From positions 5,978,001 to 6,042,000 of the forward strand of contig NZ_CP112998.1 in NCBI RefSeq assembly GCF_026625565.1: 64,000 nt of DNA. Reading direction: 5' to 3'. The DNA comes from Dyadobacter pollutisoli (GTDB lineage Bacteria; Bacteroidota; Bacteroidia; Cytophagales; Spirosomataceae). This document shows positions 1 to 8,006 of the stretch, in pieces (position 1 is the stretch's first letter; each line of letters begins with the position of its first letter). The notes beneath the pieces are model-generated. The model did not search any database, was not told where the DNA came from, and worked only from the letters and a program-made list of their open reading frames with translations. The position numbers were made by a program, and so were the translations under genes.

Positions 1-52
1 CTCTTTAAATATGTAAACAAAAAGATTCTACTTATCCGCAAATCCGTAGTCA

Positions 53-412
53 TCACTTGCTAAATGCATCTTCAATGTGACGGATCTCTGTCTGCCCATT
101 GGTGAAGATCAAAATAGAAACAATGTCGAACCGGACGTCGAAATGCCAGTCTTTGTCATAAATGTAATTTTCGGCCGCCCGCATGACCAGCCCGGCTTTG
201 GTTGCATTGACAAATTCCTCGGGCATTCCATACTGAATTCCGCTCCTGGTTTTCACCTCAACGAAAATCATCATTTTACCTTTTTTGACGATCAGGTCAA
301 TTTCGGCATGCCGGTACCGGTAATTTTTTTCTATTATTTCAAATCCATTTTGGATCAAAAAGGCCGCAGCCTGCGCCTCTCCCCAATTTCCAGTATCATT
401 GTGTGTAGCCAT
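53..412 (-). CDS. YraN/UPF0102 family endonuclease-like protein
   Basis: The 119-residue product has the compact restriction-endonuclease-like core of the YraN family: an early GEAQAAAFL helix (residues 11-19), then E37-x-D39 and E52-V-K54, the D...ExK metal-binding set. Length is normal for the family. The family is widespread, nuclease-like by fold and poorly understood in function; in many bacteria it lies near rnhB or ribosomal genes, which is not seen here. The gene is complete. Family assignment is firm, function is not. Confidence 0.9.
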   Translation of the reverse strand: MATHNDTGNWGEAQAAAFLIQNGFEIIEKNYRYRHAEIDLIVKKGKMMIFVEVKTRSGIQYGMPEEFVNATKAGLVMRAAENYIYDKDWHFDVRFDIVSILIFTNGQTEIRHIEDAFSK

Positions 413-444
413 TCGAACATTTTTTGAAGTCTAGGGAAGTTCTT

Positions 445-648
445 TCAATAACTGAAAATTGCTTCTGCATCCCGGGCTTGTAGTGATCCCTTTTTAATCT
501 GATGCATTTCCCCGACTGCTTCCTTCACATCATCCGGTACTTTGGCCTGATACGGCGAGAGAGGTTTTGTTTTAACAAATGGAAGTCTTTGGAGAAGCCC
601 CATTACGAAGGCTGCTTTATTGTCCTGAATATCCAGTATTACTTTCAT
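445..648 (-). CDS. Small antitoxin-like protein without partner
   Basis: A 67-residue protein beginning MKVILDIQDNKAAFVMGLLQ and ending with a charged helix (DDVKEAVGEMHQIKKGSLQARDAE). This layout matches small Bacteroidota proteins that usually precede a RelE/ParE-type toxin, with an N-terminal strand-helix unit and a C-terminal 'IKxGxLxAR' segment. The next gene downstream on the same strand is yraN, 32 bases away, so no toxin is present. The normal LLNEL-like end is replaced by a short AIFSY tail. Assignment as an orphan antitoxin rests on remembered similarity and is tentative. Confidence 0.55.
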   Translation of the reverse strand: MKVILDIQDNKAAFVMGLLQRLPFVKTKPLSPYQAKVPDDVKEAVGEMHQIKKGSLQARDAEAIFSY

Positions 649-817
649 GATTTTCTATCTGAATTAGTTGAAGAGAACATTTCAGTCATTAATTCGTGTT
701 ATCCTTGTGGGAAGCCTTAAACTTGCCTGTTAAAAAGGTTACAGAATTGCGTGACTGAATTTTCTACGGATAATCATTAGACGTAAGTTGTCTGGAAAAG
801 TCTCTAAATTTTTTATC

Positions 818-835
818 AAACGTAAAAATACGTTT
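818..835. promoter_or_regulatory. Inverted repeat upstream of lipB
   Basis: A perfect dyad AAACGTA-AAAA-TACGTTT ends 15 bases before the lipB start codon. The placement suits an operator or a short 5'-UTR hairpin. No regulator is identified. Confidence 0.35.
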
Positions 836-850
836 ACATTTCAAACATAA

Positions 851-1564
851 ATGAATACCCTCATCAATAAACAGGTGCAATTCCAGGATCTGGGACTGAT
901 TGATTATCAGGAGGCTTGGGACTATCAGGAGAAGATTTTTGCTGAGACGCTTTCCATTAAAACCGGTAACCGCGGCCTTGATCCCGAAGATCAAAAGCTG
1001 ACGCCCAATTTTTTGATTTTTTGTCAACACCCACACGTTTATACTTTGGGAAAAAGCGGAAAACCGGATCATTTGCTTCTGGCGGAGGAAGATCTCCCGG
1101 AAAAACAGGCCAAATATTATAAAATCAACCGCGGCGGCGACATTACCTACCACGGCCCGGGCCAGATCGTCGGCTATCCGATACTGGATCTTGATAACTT
1201 CTTTACGGATATTCATTTGTATATGCGGACGCTGGAAGAAGCGATCATTCTCACACTGGCGGACTATGGCATGGACGCGGGACGAATCAAAGGCTTGACC
1301 GGCGTGTGGCTTGATTATGAAGCGCAGATCAATCCGAGAAAAATCTGTGCATTAGGCGTAAAAGCCAGCCGCTGGGTTACCATGCATGGTTTTGCGTTGA
1401 ATGTAAACACGGACCTTACCTATTTTGGTAACATTGTTCCATGCGGAATTGAGGATAAAGCGGTAACATCCATGTGGAAGGAAGCCGGCCATGAGTTGGA
1501 TATTCAGGAAGTTTCGGATAAATTAAAGTATCATTTGGCAGCGTTGTTCCAAATGGAATTGTAA
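851..1564 (+). CDS. lipB: Octanoyl-[acyl-carrier-protein]:protein N-octanoyltransferase
   Basis: LipB moves octanoyl from acyl-ACP to lipoyl-domain lysines, the first step of lipoate synthesis, in the cytoplasm. The 237-residue product shows the family signature RGGDITYHGPGQ near residues 95-106, the catalytic-type lysine in CALGVKASRW (K171) and the nucleophile cysteine in IVPCGI (C198). Length is typical. A 137-residue conserved protein follows after 13 bases and is probably co-transcribed. Confidence 0.96.
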   Translation: MNTLINKQVQFQDLGLIDYQEAWDYQEKIFAETLSIKTGNRGLDPEDQKLTPNFLIFCQHPHVYTLGKSGKPDHLLLAEEDLPEKQAKYYKINRGGDITYHGPGQIVGYPILDLDNFFTDIHLYMRTLEEAIILTLADYGMDAGRIKGLTGVWLDYEAQINPRKICALGVKASRWVTMHGFALNVNTDLTYFGNIVPCGIEDKAVTSMWKEAGHELDIQEVSDKLKYHLAALFQMEL

Positions 1565-1577
1565 GTAGTAAAATTCA

Positions 1578-1991
1578 ATGAAAAAGGATATCATATTTCA
1601 CCCCGTGAAGGGGATACAGGTTGCGATTGTACGAAGTAACAATGAGCCGGACAGTGAGGAATGGAATGTAATCGTCATCAACCGGAATGATGAACCGATC
1701 ACCAATGTGTTTGTAACGTCTAAAGGATATAGTAACAGCGAGTCAGGGACTAATTCTGAGCAGCGGACTTCTACATTAAGGCACTTTTTTGCAGAGGTCA
1801 GCCCGGGCGGGCATGCGGTGGTAGAACCGATCATGCCGGACGTTTTTCACCTTAATAATGAATTCTGGGTAAGCTATTTCATTGGAAACCAGATATACGA
1901 TAAAAAGTTTATCTTCGTGCCAGACAGTATCATAGAGGCTCATCTGACCCATATTGAACCGCTGGGGTTGAAGGGGGTTTTGCATGAATGA
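1578..1991 (+). CDS. Conserved hypothetical protein after lipB
   Basis: The 137-residue protein has no signal peptide and is rich in predicted strand (VAIVRSNNEPDSEEWNVIVINRNDEPITNVFVTSKGY, then FWVSYFIGNQIYDKKFIFVPDSI). I do not recognise a named family. It looks like a small all-beta cytoplasmic protein. It starts 13 bases after lipB, so an operon with lipB is likely. The stop codon sits at the left edge of the TGAC/GTCA array. Confidence 0.75.
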   Translation: MKKDIIFHPVKGIQVAIVRSNNEPDSEEWNVIVINRNDEPITNVFVTSKGYSNSESGTNSEQRTSTLRHFFAEVSPGGHAVVEPIMPDVFHLNNEFWVSYFIGNQIYDKKFIFVPDSIIEAHLTHIEPLGLKGVLHE

Positions 1992-2010
1992 CAAGGCTAG
2001 GTTATTTTTT

Positions 2011-2160
2011 AGTCGTAAATGGTCATATTTAGTCATGAGTCGTCATTTTTAGTCATGAATGGTCATTTGTTGTTAGGCATCAATGACAATAAATGACAAC
2101 TCCTGACTACAAATGACAATCCCTGACAAGACATGACCACGCTTGACTATAATTGACGAT
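2011..2160. repeat. 10-bp phased GTCA / TGAC array with inverted halves
   Basis: In the left half, GTC(A/G) recurs at 2012, 2022, 2032, 2042, 2052 and 2062, with a degenerate GTTA at 2072. In the right half, TGAC recurs at 2084, 2094, 2104, 2114, 2124, 2134, 2144 and 2154. Every step is exactly 10 bp and the other bases vary. Read on one strand the unit is TNGTCA plus four free bases; the halves point in opposite directions with the centre near 2078. It fills the gap between two same-strand genes. It is neither a CRISPR array nor a simple copy-number repeat, since the spacers are only 6 bp. Confidence 0.9.
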
Positions 2161-2183
2161 CACACTAATAAACTGTACACACA

Positions 2184-2918
2184 ATGACCGACGAATTTCG
2201 AAGACGTGCCAGGAACTTTCTGCTTCTGGATATTGAGACCGTAGCTGCATTTAATTCTTATGACAAGCTCCCTGAGCGAATGCAAAAGCTTTGGGACAAA
2301 AAAGCTGCAAGTCTGAAAAGAGGCGATGACACGCTGACCAACGCTGAATATTTCTACGATCGCGGTGCCATTTATTCCGAATTTGGCAAAATCGTCTGCA
2401 TTGCATTCGGAGGTTTTTATTGGAATGACGCTGACGAGATTGCATTCAAGGTCAGCAGCTTTTCGGGAGACGACGAAGTAGTGTTATTGAATCAGTTTAA
2501 GGCATTGATAGAGAAATACCCTGCCGATCAACTGATCCTTTGCGCCCATAATGGCAGAGAGTTTGACTTCCCTTTCCTTTGCCGCAGAATGCTTATCCAC
2601 TGCATTGAGATCCCGAAAGCCTTACAGATTACCGGAAAAAAGCCCTGGGAGATCCTGCATCAGGATACAATGGACCTTTGGAAGTTTGGCGATTACAAGA
2701 GCTATACCTCGCTCGATCTGCTGGCAGCGGTTTTTGACATTCCCGGTAGTAAAATTGAAATGAGCGGCGACCAGGTTACAAGGGTTTATTGGGAAGAAAA
2801 TGATCTCGCCAAAATTTCCCGATATTGCAGAGAGGATGTGGTGGTACTGGCACAGCTTTATTTGCGATTACATTGCTTTCCGACAGTGAAAGCAGAAAAT
2901 ATTGTCAGGATCGAGTAA
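2184..2918 (+). CDS. PolB-type 3'-5' exonuclease (DEDDy)
   Basis: A stand-alone predicted 3'-5' exonuclease related to the proofreading domain of family B DNA polymerases. Exo motifs are visible in order: LLLDIET (D16, E18), AHNGREFDFPF (D128) and YCREDVV (Y214, D218), the DEDDy set. The 244-residue length suits a single exonuclease domain. Its physiological substrate is unknown; DNA repair or end trimming is likely. It lies directly after the phased TGAC array. Confidence 0.85.
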   Translation: MTDEFRRRARNFLLLDIETVAAFNSYDKLPERMQKLWDKKAASLKRGDDTLTNAEYFYDRGAIYSEFGKIVCIAFGGFYWNDADEIAFKVSSFSGDDEVVLLNQFKALIEKYPADQLILCAHNGREFDFPFLCRRMLIHCIEIPKALQITGKKPWEILHQDTMDLWKFGDYKSYTSLDLLAAVFDIPGSKIEMSGDQVTRVYWEENDLAKISRYCREDVVVLAQLYLRLHCFPTVKAENIVRIE

Positions 2919-2984
2919 ATTAAGGCTGCACCTGACAAATTCAGCTTCGCAGCATTGCGGAGCATTTAATACAATTTAGAATAC

Positions 2985-5357
2985 ATGAAAGATAAAAAAT
3001 TTAAGAATAAAGTTGAAAGAGAAAACAGGGAGGCCAAGTCTCCTCATCATATTGTTTCTTATATCGATAACCTGAAAGCAGACATTGCTGCTTTCTTCGA
3101 CCTGAACAGCGAACACACATTTCGCCCGTTCGATGTCCATGACCATTTTGGGGTACAGGACAAAAAAGTCCGTCATTTAATCAACGAAATCGTTCACGAA
3201 CTGGAAGAGGCCGGAAGGCTTGTGTACCACCAGAACGGAACATACCAGGCCGGGCCGAACAAGCCGGTAAACAAGGGATTGACCGGCCGCGTCGACCGCG
3301 TTAACAAATCCTTTGCCTTCGTCATTATTGAAGGCCGGGAGGATGATATATATGTAGAGTCTGAATTATTGAATGGGGCCTGGGATGGTGACATTGTCAG
3401 CATTCAGCCTTTGACAAAAAATAGTCGCGGATCGAGAAACGGTCGCGGCGATTCTGGCAAAAACCGCGTTGAAGGACGGGTTACAGATATCGTGGAGCGT
3501 TCCAATGCTGATATAGTAGGGATTATTGAGGTAAATCCTCGGTACGCTGTCGTTCAGCCGGACAACAAGAAGCTTTTTGATCCGATCTTCCTCGAACCGG
3601 AGGAAATTAAGGATGCGCAGCACGGGGATAAGGTGATTGTGAAAGTAACGCAATGGCCAACCCGCAGAAGCCAGGCGGAAGGAGAGATCGTTGAAGTACT
3701 TGGAAAAGCGGGGAACAATGATGTGGAAATGCATGCTATCCTCGCAGAGTTTGGCTTGCCGTATCATTTCCCTGAGAATGTGGAAGCGGAAGCGCAGAAA
3801 ATCCCGGACAAAATTCTGAAAAAGGAGATTGCAAAACGAAAGGATATTCGTGATGTACTGACGTTTACCATTGACCCGGTGGATGCCAAAGATTTTGATG
3901 ACGCACTGTCCGTCAGATATTTGGATGAAGGAAATGTGGAGATAGGCGTGCACATTGCTGACGTGTCACATTATGTACTCCCAGGTACTGAGCTGGAAAA
4001 AGAGGCTTACAGACGAGCAACCTCGGTTTATCTGGTTGACAGAACTGTACCGATGCTTCCTGAGAAATTGTCGAATAACCTCTGCTCACTTCGTCCAAAC
4101 GAGGATAAACTGGCGTTTTCCGCGATTTTTGAAATGGATCCGAAAGGAAAAGTTTTGAAACAATGGTTTGGACGTACCATTATCCATTCTGACCGTCGGT
4201 TTTCTTATGAAGAGGCGCAAGCGGTTCTGGATTCAGGCGAGGGCGATCACCCGGGCGAGCTTCAAACGCTGAACAAACTGGCTAAGATTTTAAGAAAAGA
4301 CCGCTTTAAGAACGGAGCAATCAATTTCGAGACGCCGGAAGTACGTTTTCGATTGGATAAAGATGGTACGCCGTTGGGAATCTACCAGAAGGAGCGTCAC
4401 GATTCCAATAAGCTGATCGAGGAGTTTATGCTTCTTGCGAACAAACGGGTAGCGGAATATGTGTACGCATTGTCCAAAGGAGAAGTGAAAAACACGATGG
4501 TGTACCGGATTCACGAAGCCCCGGACCCCGACAGACTCAAAACATTCGCCACATTCGTCGCTAAGCTGGGCCACAAATTGGAAGTGGACGAAGAAAACAA
4601 AATTGCCAAGTCGATGAACAGTATGCTGGCCGAAGTAGAAGGTAAGCCGGAGCAAAATCTGATTGAATCACTGGCCGTGAGAACCATGGCGAAGGCGCGG
4701 TATAGTGTCGAAGACCTGGGGCACTTTGGCTTGGCTTTCAAACGCTACTCACATTTCACATCCCCCATTCGCCGGTACCCTGACGTAATGGCGCACAGGC
4801 TGTTACAACATTACCTGGACGGCGGCGCTAATGTCGATAAAGAGGTTTACGAAGCGGCATCGAAGCATTCGTCCGAACGCGAAAGACTTGCGGCTGAGGC
4901 CGAACGCGCTTCTATCAAGTACAAGCAGGTCGAGTTTATGAGTATGATGGATCGCGACAAGGAATTTGACGGTATCATTACGGGTGTTACCGAGTTCGGG
5001 ATTTTTGTAGAAATAACCGAAACTGCCTCCGAAGGTCTTATCAGGATGACTGATCTTGGTGACGACTATTATGAACTTGAAAAGGAGAATTACCGGATCG
5101 TTGGCCAGCGCACGAAGAAAATATATACGTTTGGTGATACCGTGAAGGTAAAAGTGAAGGATACCAATCTGGCACGGAGAAGTATGGACCTTTACCTGGC
5201 CGGGACAGTTCCGTCACCAAGTCGCGACAATAATAGCAAAGATTCCGGCAGGAGGTCACGCGATACAAAACCCAGGGAATCACGTTCTTCGGGCAGGAGC
5301 CGCAAACCGGCTGGTGCGGCTTCATCGTCTCCGAAACCTAAGAGGCGGAGGCGATAG
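2985..5357 (+). CDS. rnr: Ribonuclease R
   Basis: RNase R is a processive 3'-5' exoribonuclease that degrades structured RNA. The 790-residue protein shows an N-terminal winged-helix/cold-shock part, the RNB catalytic domain with DPVDAKDFDDA near residues 297-308, and a C-terminal S1 domain (FDGIITGVTEFGIFVEITE). It ends in a strongly basic, Ser/Arg/Lys-rich tail (GRRSRDTKPRESRSSGR...), common in RNase R and likely RNA-binding. Length and order are canonical. Confidence 0.97.
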   Translation: MKDKKFKNKVERENREAKSPHHIVSYIDNLKADIAAFFDLNSEHTFRPFDVHDHFGVQDKKVRHLINEIVHELEEAGRLVYHQNGTYQAGPNKPVNKGLTGRVDRVNKSFAFVIIEGREDDIYVESELLNGAWDGDIVSIQPLTKNSRGSRNGRGDSGKNRVEGRVTDIVERSNADIVGIIEVNPRYAVVQPDNKKLFDPIFLEPEEIKDAQHGDKVIVKVTQWPTRRSQAEGEIVEVLGKAGNNDVEMHAILAEFGLPYHFPENVEAEAQKIPDKILKKEIAKRKDIRDVLTFTIDPVDAKDFDDALSVRYLDEGNVEIGVHIADVSHYVLPGTELEKEAYRRATSVYLVDRTVPMLPEKLSNNLCSLRPNEDKLAFSAIFEMDPKGKVLKQWFGRTIIHSDRRFSYEEAQAVLDSGEGDHPGELQTLNKLAKILRKDRFKNGAINFETPEVRFRLDKDGTPLGIYQKERHDSNKLIEEFMLLANKRVAEYVYALSKGEVKNTMVYRIHEAPDPDRLKTFATFVAKLGHKLEVDEENKIAKSMNSMLAEVEGKPEQNLIESLAVRTMAKARYSVEDLGHFGLAFKRYSHFTSPIRRYPDVMAHRLLQHYLDGGANVDKEVYEAASKHSSERERLAAEAERASIKYKQVEFMSMMDRDKEFDGIITGVTEFGIFVEITETASEGLIRMTDLGDDYYELEKENYRIVGQRTKKIYTFGDTVKVKVKDTNLARRSMDLYLAGTVPSPSRDNNSKDSGRRSRDTKPRESRSSGRSRKPAGAASSSPKPKRRRR

Positions 5358-5393
5358 TAACAGATTCATTTTAGTTACCAGATTCATTTTTTG

Positions 5394-5422
5394 CCGTCTA
5401 ATGTATTTATCTAATTAGACGG
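5394..5422. promoter_or_regulatory. Hairpin abutting a start codon, after a short direct repeat
   Basis: CCGTCTAAT (5394-5402) and ATTAGACGG (5414-5422) form a 9-bp perfect inverted repeat ending on the base before the ATG at 5423. Just upstream, CAGATTCATTTT occurs twice (5361-5372 and 5379-5390). The hairpin could act as terminator debris for rnr or limit translation of the next gene. Confidence 0.45.
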
Positions 5423-5794
5423 ATGGAAATAATATACAAAGAGGAATCCTACGAGATCATCGGTAAATGCATGGAGGTGCATAATGAATTGGGTCACGGC
5501 TTCCTTGAAATCGTTTATAAGGATGCGTTGGAAATTTTATTCAACCAGGGTAATATTTACTTCGAAAGAGAGAAAGAATATCCGGTTTATTTTCGCGACA
5601 TTTTGCTCAGACATAAATTTTGGGCGGATTTCGTTGTTTACGAGAAGATCATTCTGGAAGTCAAGTGCGTAACATACCTTACCGACGAGCACATTGCTCA
5701 AACCATCAACTATTTAAAAGTTTCTGGCAACAAGCTTGGGCTGCTAGTTAATTTTGGACGAGGTAAGTTAGAATATAAGCGATTGGTACTTTAA
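5423..5794 (+). CDS. GxxExxY family protein
   Basis: The 123-residue protein carries the name-giving motif GFLEIVY (G26, E29, Y32) and a nuclease-like core with ADFVVYEKIILEVKCV, resembling a PD-(D/E)XK fold (D in ADF, ExK in LEVK). Such genes are common, scattered and often single in Bacteroidota; their role is unknown. It is bracketed by hairpin sequences (5394-5422 and 5803-5873), consistent with an acquired single-gene unit. Confidence 0.85.
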   Translation: MEIIYKEESYEIIGKCMEVHNELGHGFLEIVYKDALEILFNQGNIYFEREKEYPVYFRDILLRHKFWADFVVYEKIILEVKCVTYLTDEHIAQTINYLKVSGNKLGLLVNFGRGKLEYKRLVL

Positions 5795-5802
5795 GTTTTA
5801 AA

Positions 5803-5873
5803 GCCACGGATGCACGAATTTTCACGAATACATTATTGTGAATTCGCGGCCGCCGCTGCGGTGCATCCGTGGC
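5803..5873. repeat. REP-like stem-loop with 13-bp perfect arms
   Basis: GCCACGGATGCAC (5803-5815) pairs perfectly with GTGCATCCGTGGC (5861-5873); inside lies a further GAATT/CAC...GTGAATTC symmetry. It sits between a GxxExxY gene and a signal-peptide gene. The arms look like a dispersed extragenic repeat. It also overlaps an upstream ATG at 5810 that would otherwise extend the next gene. Confidence 0.7.
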
Positions 5874-5893
5874 AAAAAAATCTACTAATCCAT

Positions 5894-6790
5894 ATGACGA
5901 CTCCAAATTTCAAGCTCCTGCTCCTTCTACTCCTAATCTCATTCGTTTCCAATGCCCAAAAAAAAGCCGATAAAGAAGAATGGCAATCGCTATTCAATGG
6001 AAAGGACCTGACAGGCTGGGACATTAAAATTGCGGGCCATAAGGTGAATGACAATTATAAAAACACATTCATTGTGGAAGACAACATGATCCGTGTGAAT
6101 TATAAGGAGTACGAACGCTTCACAACAGAATATGGCCATATGTATTACAATAAGCCATTTTCGCATTATAAAATCCGTTTACAATACCGCTTTACCGGCA
6201 ATCAGGTACCAGGCGGCGCGTCCTGGAATGTGAGAAATAGCGGCATCATGCTTCACTCCCAATCTGCTGCCAGTCTCGGGCTAGATCAGGATTTCCCTAT
6301 TTCCCTTGAAATGCAATATCTCGGCGGATTGAATGCTGGCGAACGCACAACAGGCAACCTCTGCACGCCCGGTACCATTGTGGATATCGACGGTAAGCTG
6401 GCTGAGGCACATTGCATTAATTCCACATCTAAAACATATAATGGCGACCAATGGGTAACCGCGGAAGCCATCGTTCTGGGCGACTCCATTGTTTACCATA
6501 TGATTGAAGGCGACACGGTCCTGGTGTTTACCAATCCGAAAATAGGCGGTGGATATGTTGGGAAAAACCACACTTTCAAGGATGGCAAGGTTGGTGGTGA
6601 AGCCGAGTGGATCAAGAAAGACAATACGCCGCTAGGAAGTGGCTATATAGCACTGCAAGCTGAAAGTCATCCCATCGACTTTAGAAATATTGAGCTTTTG
6701 AACCTAAAAGGATGCATGAATCCGAAGGCGTCCAACTATAAATCTTACTACCAGGTCGCCGATAACACTACCTGTACGTTTAATAAGTAA
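5894..6790 (+). CDS. Secreted DUF1080 (3-keto-disaccharide hydrolase-like) protein
   Basis: I chose the ATG at 5894 because it gives a clean signal peptide (MTTPNFKLLLLLLLISFVSNAQ); an ATG at 5810 would add 28 residues encoded in the upstream repeat. The 298-residue product has the DUF1080 beta-sandwich signature EEWQSLFNGKDLTGWDIKI close to the N-terminus and the typical end SHPIDFRNIELLNLKGC. Family members bind or cleave sugars outside the cytoplasm. The last ~20 residues (CMNPKASNYKSYYQVADNTTC) look like a short appended Cys-containing tag. Confidence 0.85.
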   Translation: MTTPNFKLLLLLLLISFVSNAQKKADKEEWQSLFNGKDLTGWDIKIAGHKVNDNYKNTFIVEDNMIRVNYKEYERFTTEYGHMYYNKPFSHYKIRLQYRFTGNQVPGGASWNVRNSGIMLHSQSAASLGLDQDFPISLEMQYLGGLNAGERTTGNLCTPGTIVDIDGKLAEAHCINSTSKTYNGDQWVTAEAIVLGDSIVYHMIEGDTVLVFTNPKIGGGYVGKNHTFKDGKVGGEAEWIKKDNTPLGSGYIALQAESHPIDFRNIELLNLKGCMNPKASNYKSYYQVADNTTCTFNK

Positions 6791-6836
6791 TTGTCAGACA
6801 CATAGCTGTATCGATCAGAAGGCGTGCCAATTTCGC

Positions 6837-6844
6837 TATATTTG
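6837..6844 (+). promoter_or_regulatory. Candidate -7 box (TATATTTG) for the PhyH gene
   Basis: TATATTTG matches the Bacteroidota TAnnTTTG -7 element, 35 bases before the ATG at 6880. No convincing -33 TTTG is visible at the expected spacing, so the call is tentative. Confidence 0.4.
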
Positions 6845-6879
6845 AATATGTTGCCCAAACTCTAATCTCTATACACCTT

Positions 6880-7887
6880 ATGAGTATTATACAGCGCATC
6901 AAACGCAAAACAGAAGTACTGAAAGACAAGTACTTCCCGCTCAAAGAATTCGATGCAGCGACACTGCCATGGATAGACAAGCCTAATCCGGACATTGCCG
7001 GATTTCTAAAAAAGAATCCTCCCAGGTATGATGTACCTTACGACATGGCCGATAAGCTGAGAAGCTGGGAGCAAAATGGTTATGTTGTCCTTGAAAAAAT
7101 CATCCCTGAGGCTATGATCGATAAATTCTGGGGCGATTTTCAGGAGCTGGTCAACAATCCCGACAAATACGACCTGTCAGTAAGAATAGATCTGGATGAA
7201 TTTAAGCCCAACCAGGAAAGGAACATCAAAGATTTTCCCAAAAAAGCGTTGCAAGGCAAGTATGTGAAGATCAACGACTTTCACAATTCTTCGGTGGCTG
7301 GCAAAAAACTGATGACGCATCCATACATTGTTTCTTTTCTGGAAGCTATTTTCAATCAGAAAGTGGTGGTGATGCAAAGCCTGGTGTTCATGTACGGAAG
7401 CCAGCAACCATCTCACCAGGATTATCCCTGGGTTACCGCCAAGATTCCAAGTCACCTTGCAGCGGCATGGATTGCTTTGGAAGACATTAAAATTGATTCT
7501 GGCCCACTGTACTACTACATTGGCTCACACAAAATGCCCAAGTTTAACTTTGGAAGCGGTATTTTATTCAAACCCGATTCTACCAAAAGTCCGCTCGAAT
7601 TTGCAGACTATCTTGATAAAAAAGGACCTGAAATGAATTACCCAAAGGAAACTTTGCTGATCAAAAAGGGCGACGTATTGATCTGGCATTCTGCTTTGGC
7701 ACACGGTGGCTCAATGATCACCAACCCTGACCAGACCAGAAAATCGTTTGTCTGCCATTATTCTACAGAACAAGCACTTCCATTTCACCGTAATTTTCCG
7801 GCACAAGTCCCTGTCAAACAAGACTATAATGGGATAGCTATCTACAATAACCCTATTTTCCCGCAGTCAGAGGATGTATTGAAGTAA
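6880..7887 (+). CDS. Phytanoyl-CoA dioxygenase (PhyH) family protein
   Basis: A 335-residue non-haem Fe(II)/2-oxoglutarate oxygenase. The metal triad is visible as H179-x-D181 (QPSHQDYPW) and a distal histidine in IWHSALAHGGS, followed by the 2OG-binding arginine in TRKSFVCHY. The substrate cannot be inferred; bacterial PhyH proteins hydroxylate diverse small molecules. It has its own candidate promoter and no clear operon partner. Confidence 0.88.
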   Translation: MSIIQRIKRKTEVLKDKYFPLKEFDAATLPWIDKPNPDIAGFLKKNPPRYDVPYDMADKLRSWEQNGYVVLEKIIPEAMIDKFWGDFQELVNNPDKYDLSVRIDLDEFKPNQERNIKDFPKKALQGKYVKINDFHNSSVAGKKLMTHPYIVSFLEAIFNQKVVVMQSLVFMYGSQQPSHQDYPWVTAKIPSHLAAAWIALEDIKIDSGPLYYYIGSHKMPKFNFGSGILFKPDSTKSPLEFADYLDKKGPEMNYPKETLLIKKGDVLIWHSALAHGGSMITNPDQTRKSFVCHYSTEQALPFHRNFPAQVPVKQDYNGIAIYNNPIFPQSEDVLK

Positions 7888-8006
7888 GGATTAATAACCA
7901 ATTGATTTTTGGATTTTTATATTTTTGCAAAAAAGTGGACGTTAATGCTGTCAAACAGAATCGTCCATTTTTTGTTTTATCCATCTCCTGACGGTTCCCG
8001 TAACCA

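Noticed and set aside
764..1216. 150-residue open frame opposite lipB
   Set aside because: It overlaps lipB on the other strand and has a shadow-like composition; lipB has all catalytic motifs.
2011..2160. CRISPR array
   Set aside because: Cores are only 4-6 bases with 6-base gaps and the orientation inverts midway; no cas genes are near.
5840..5853. EcoRI and NotI sites side by side, resembling a cloning linker
   Set aside because: They lie within a natural inverted repeat whose arms are intact on both sides, and the downstream gene is normal; coincidence is more likely than vector sequence.
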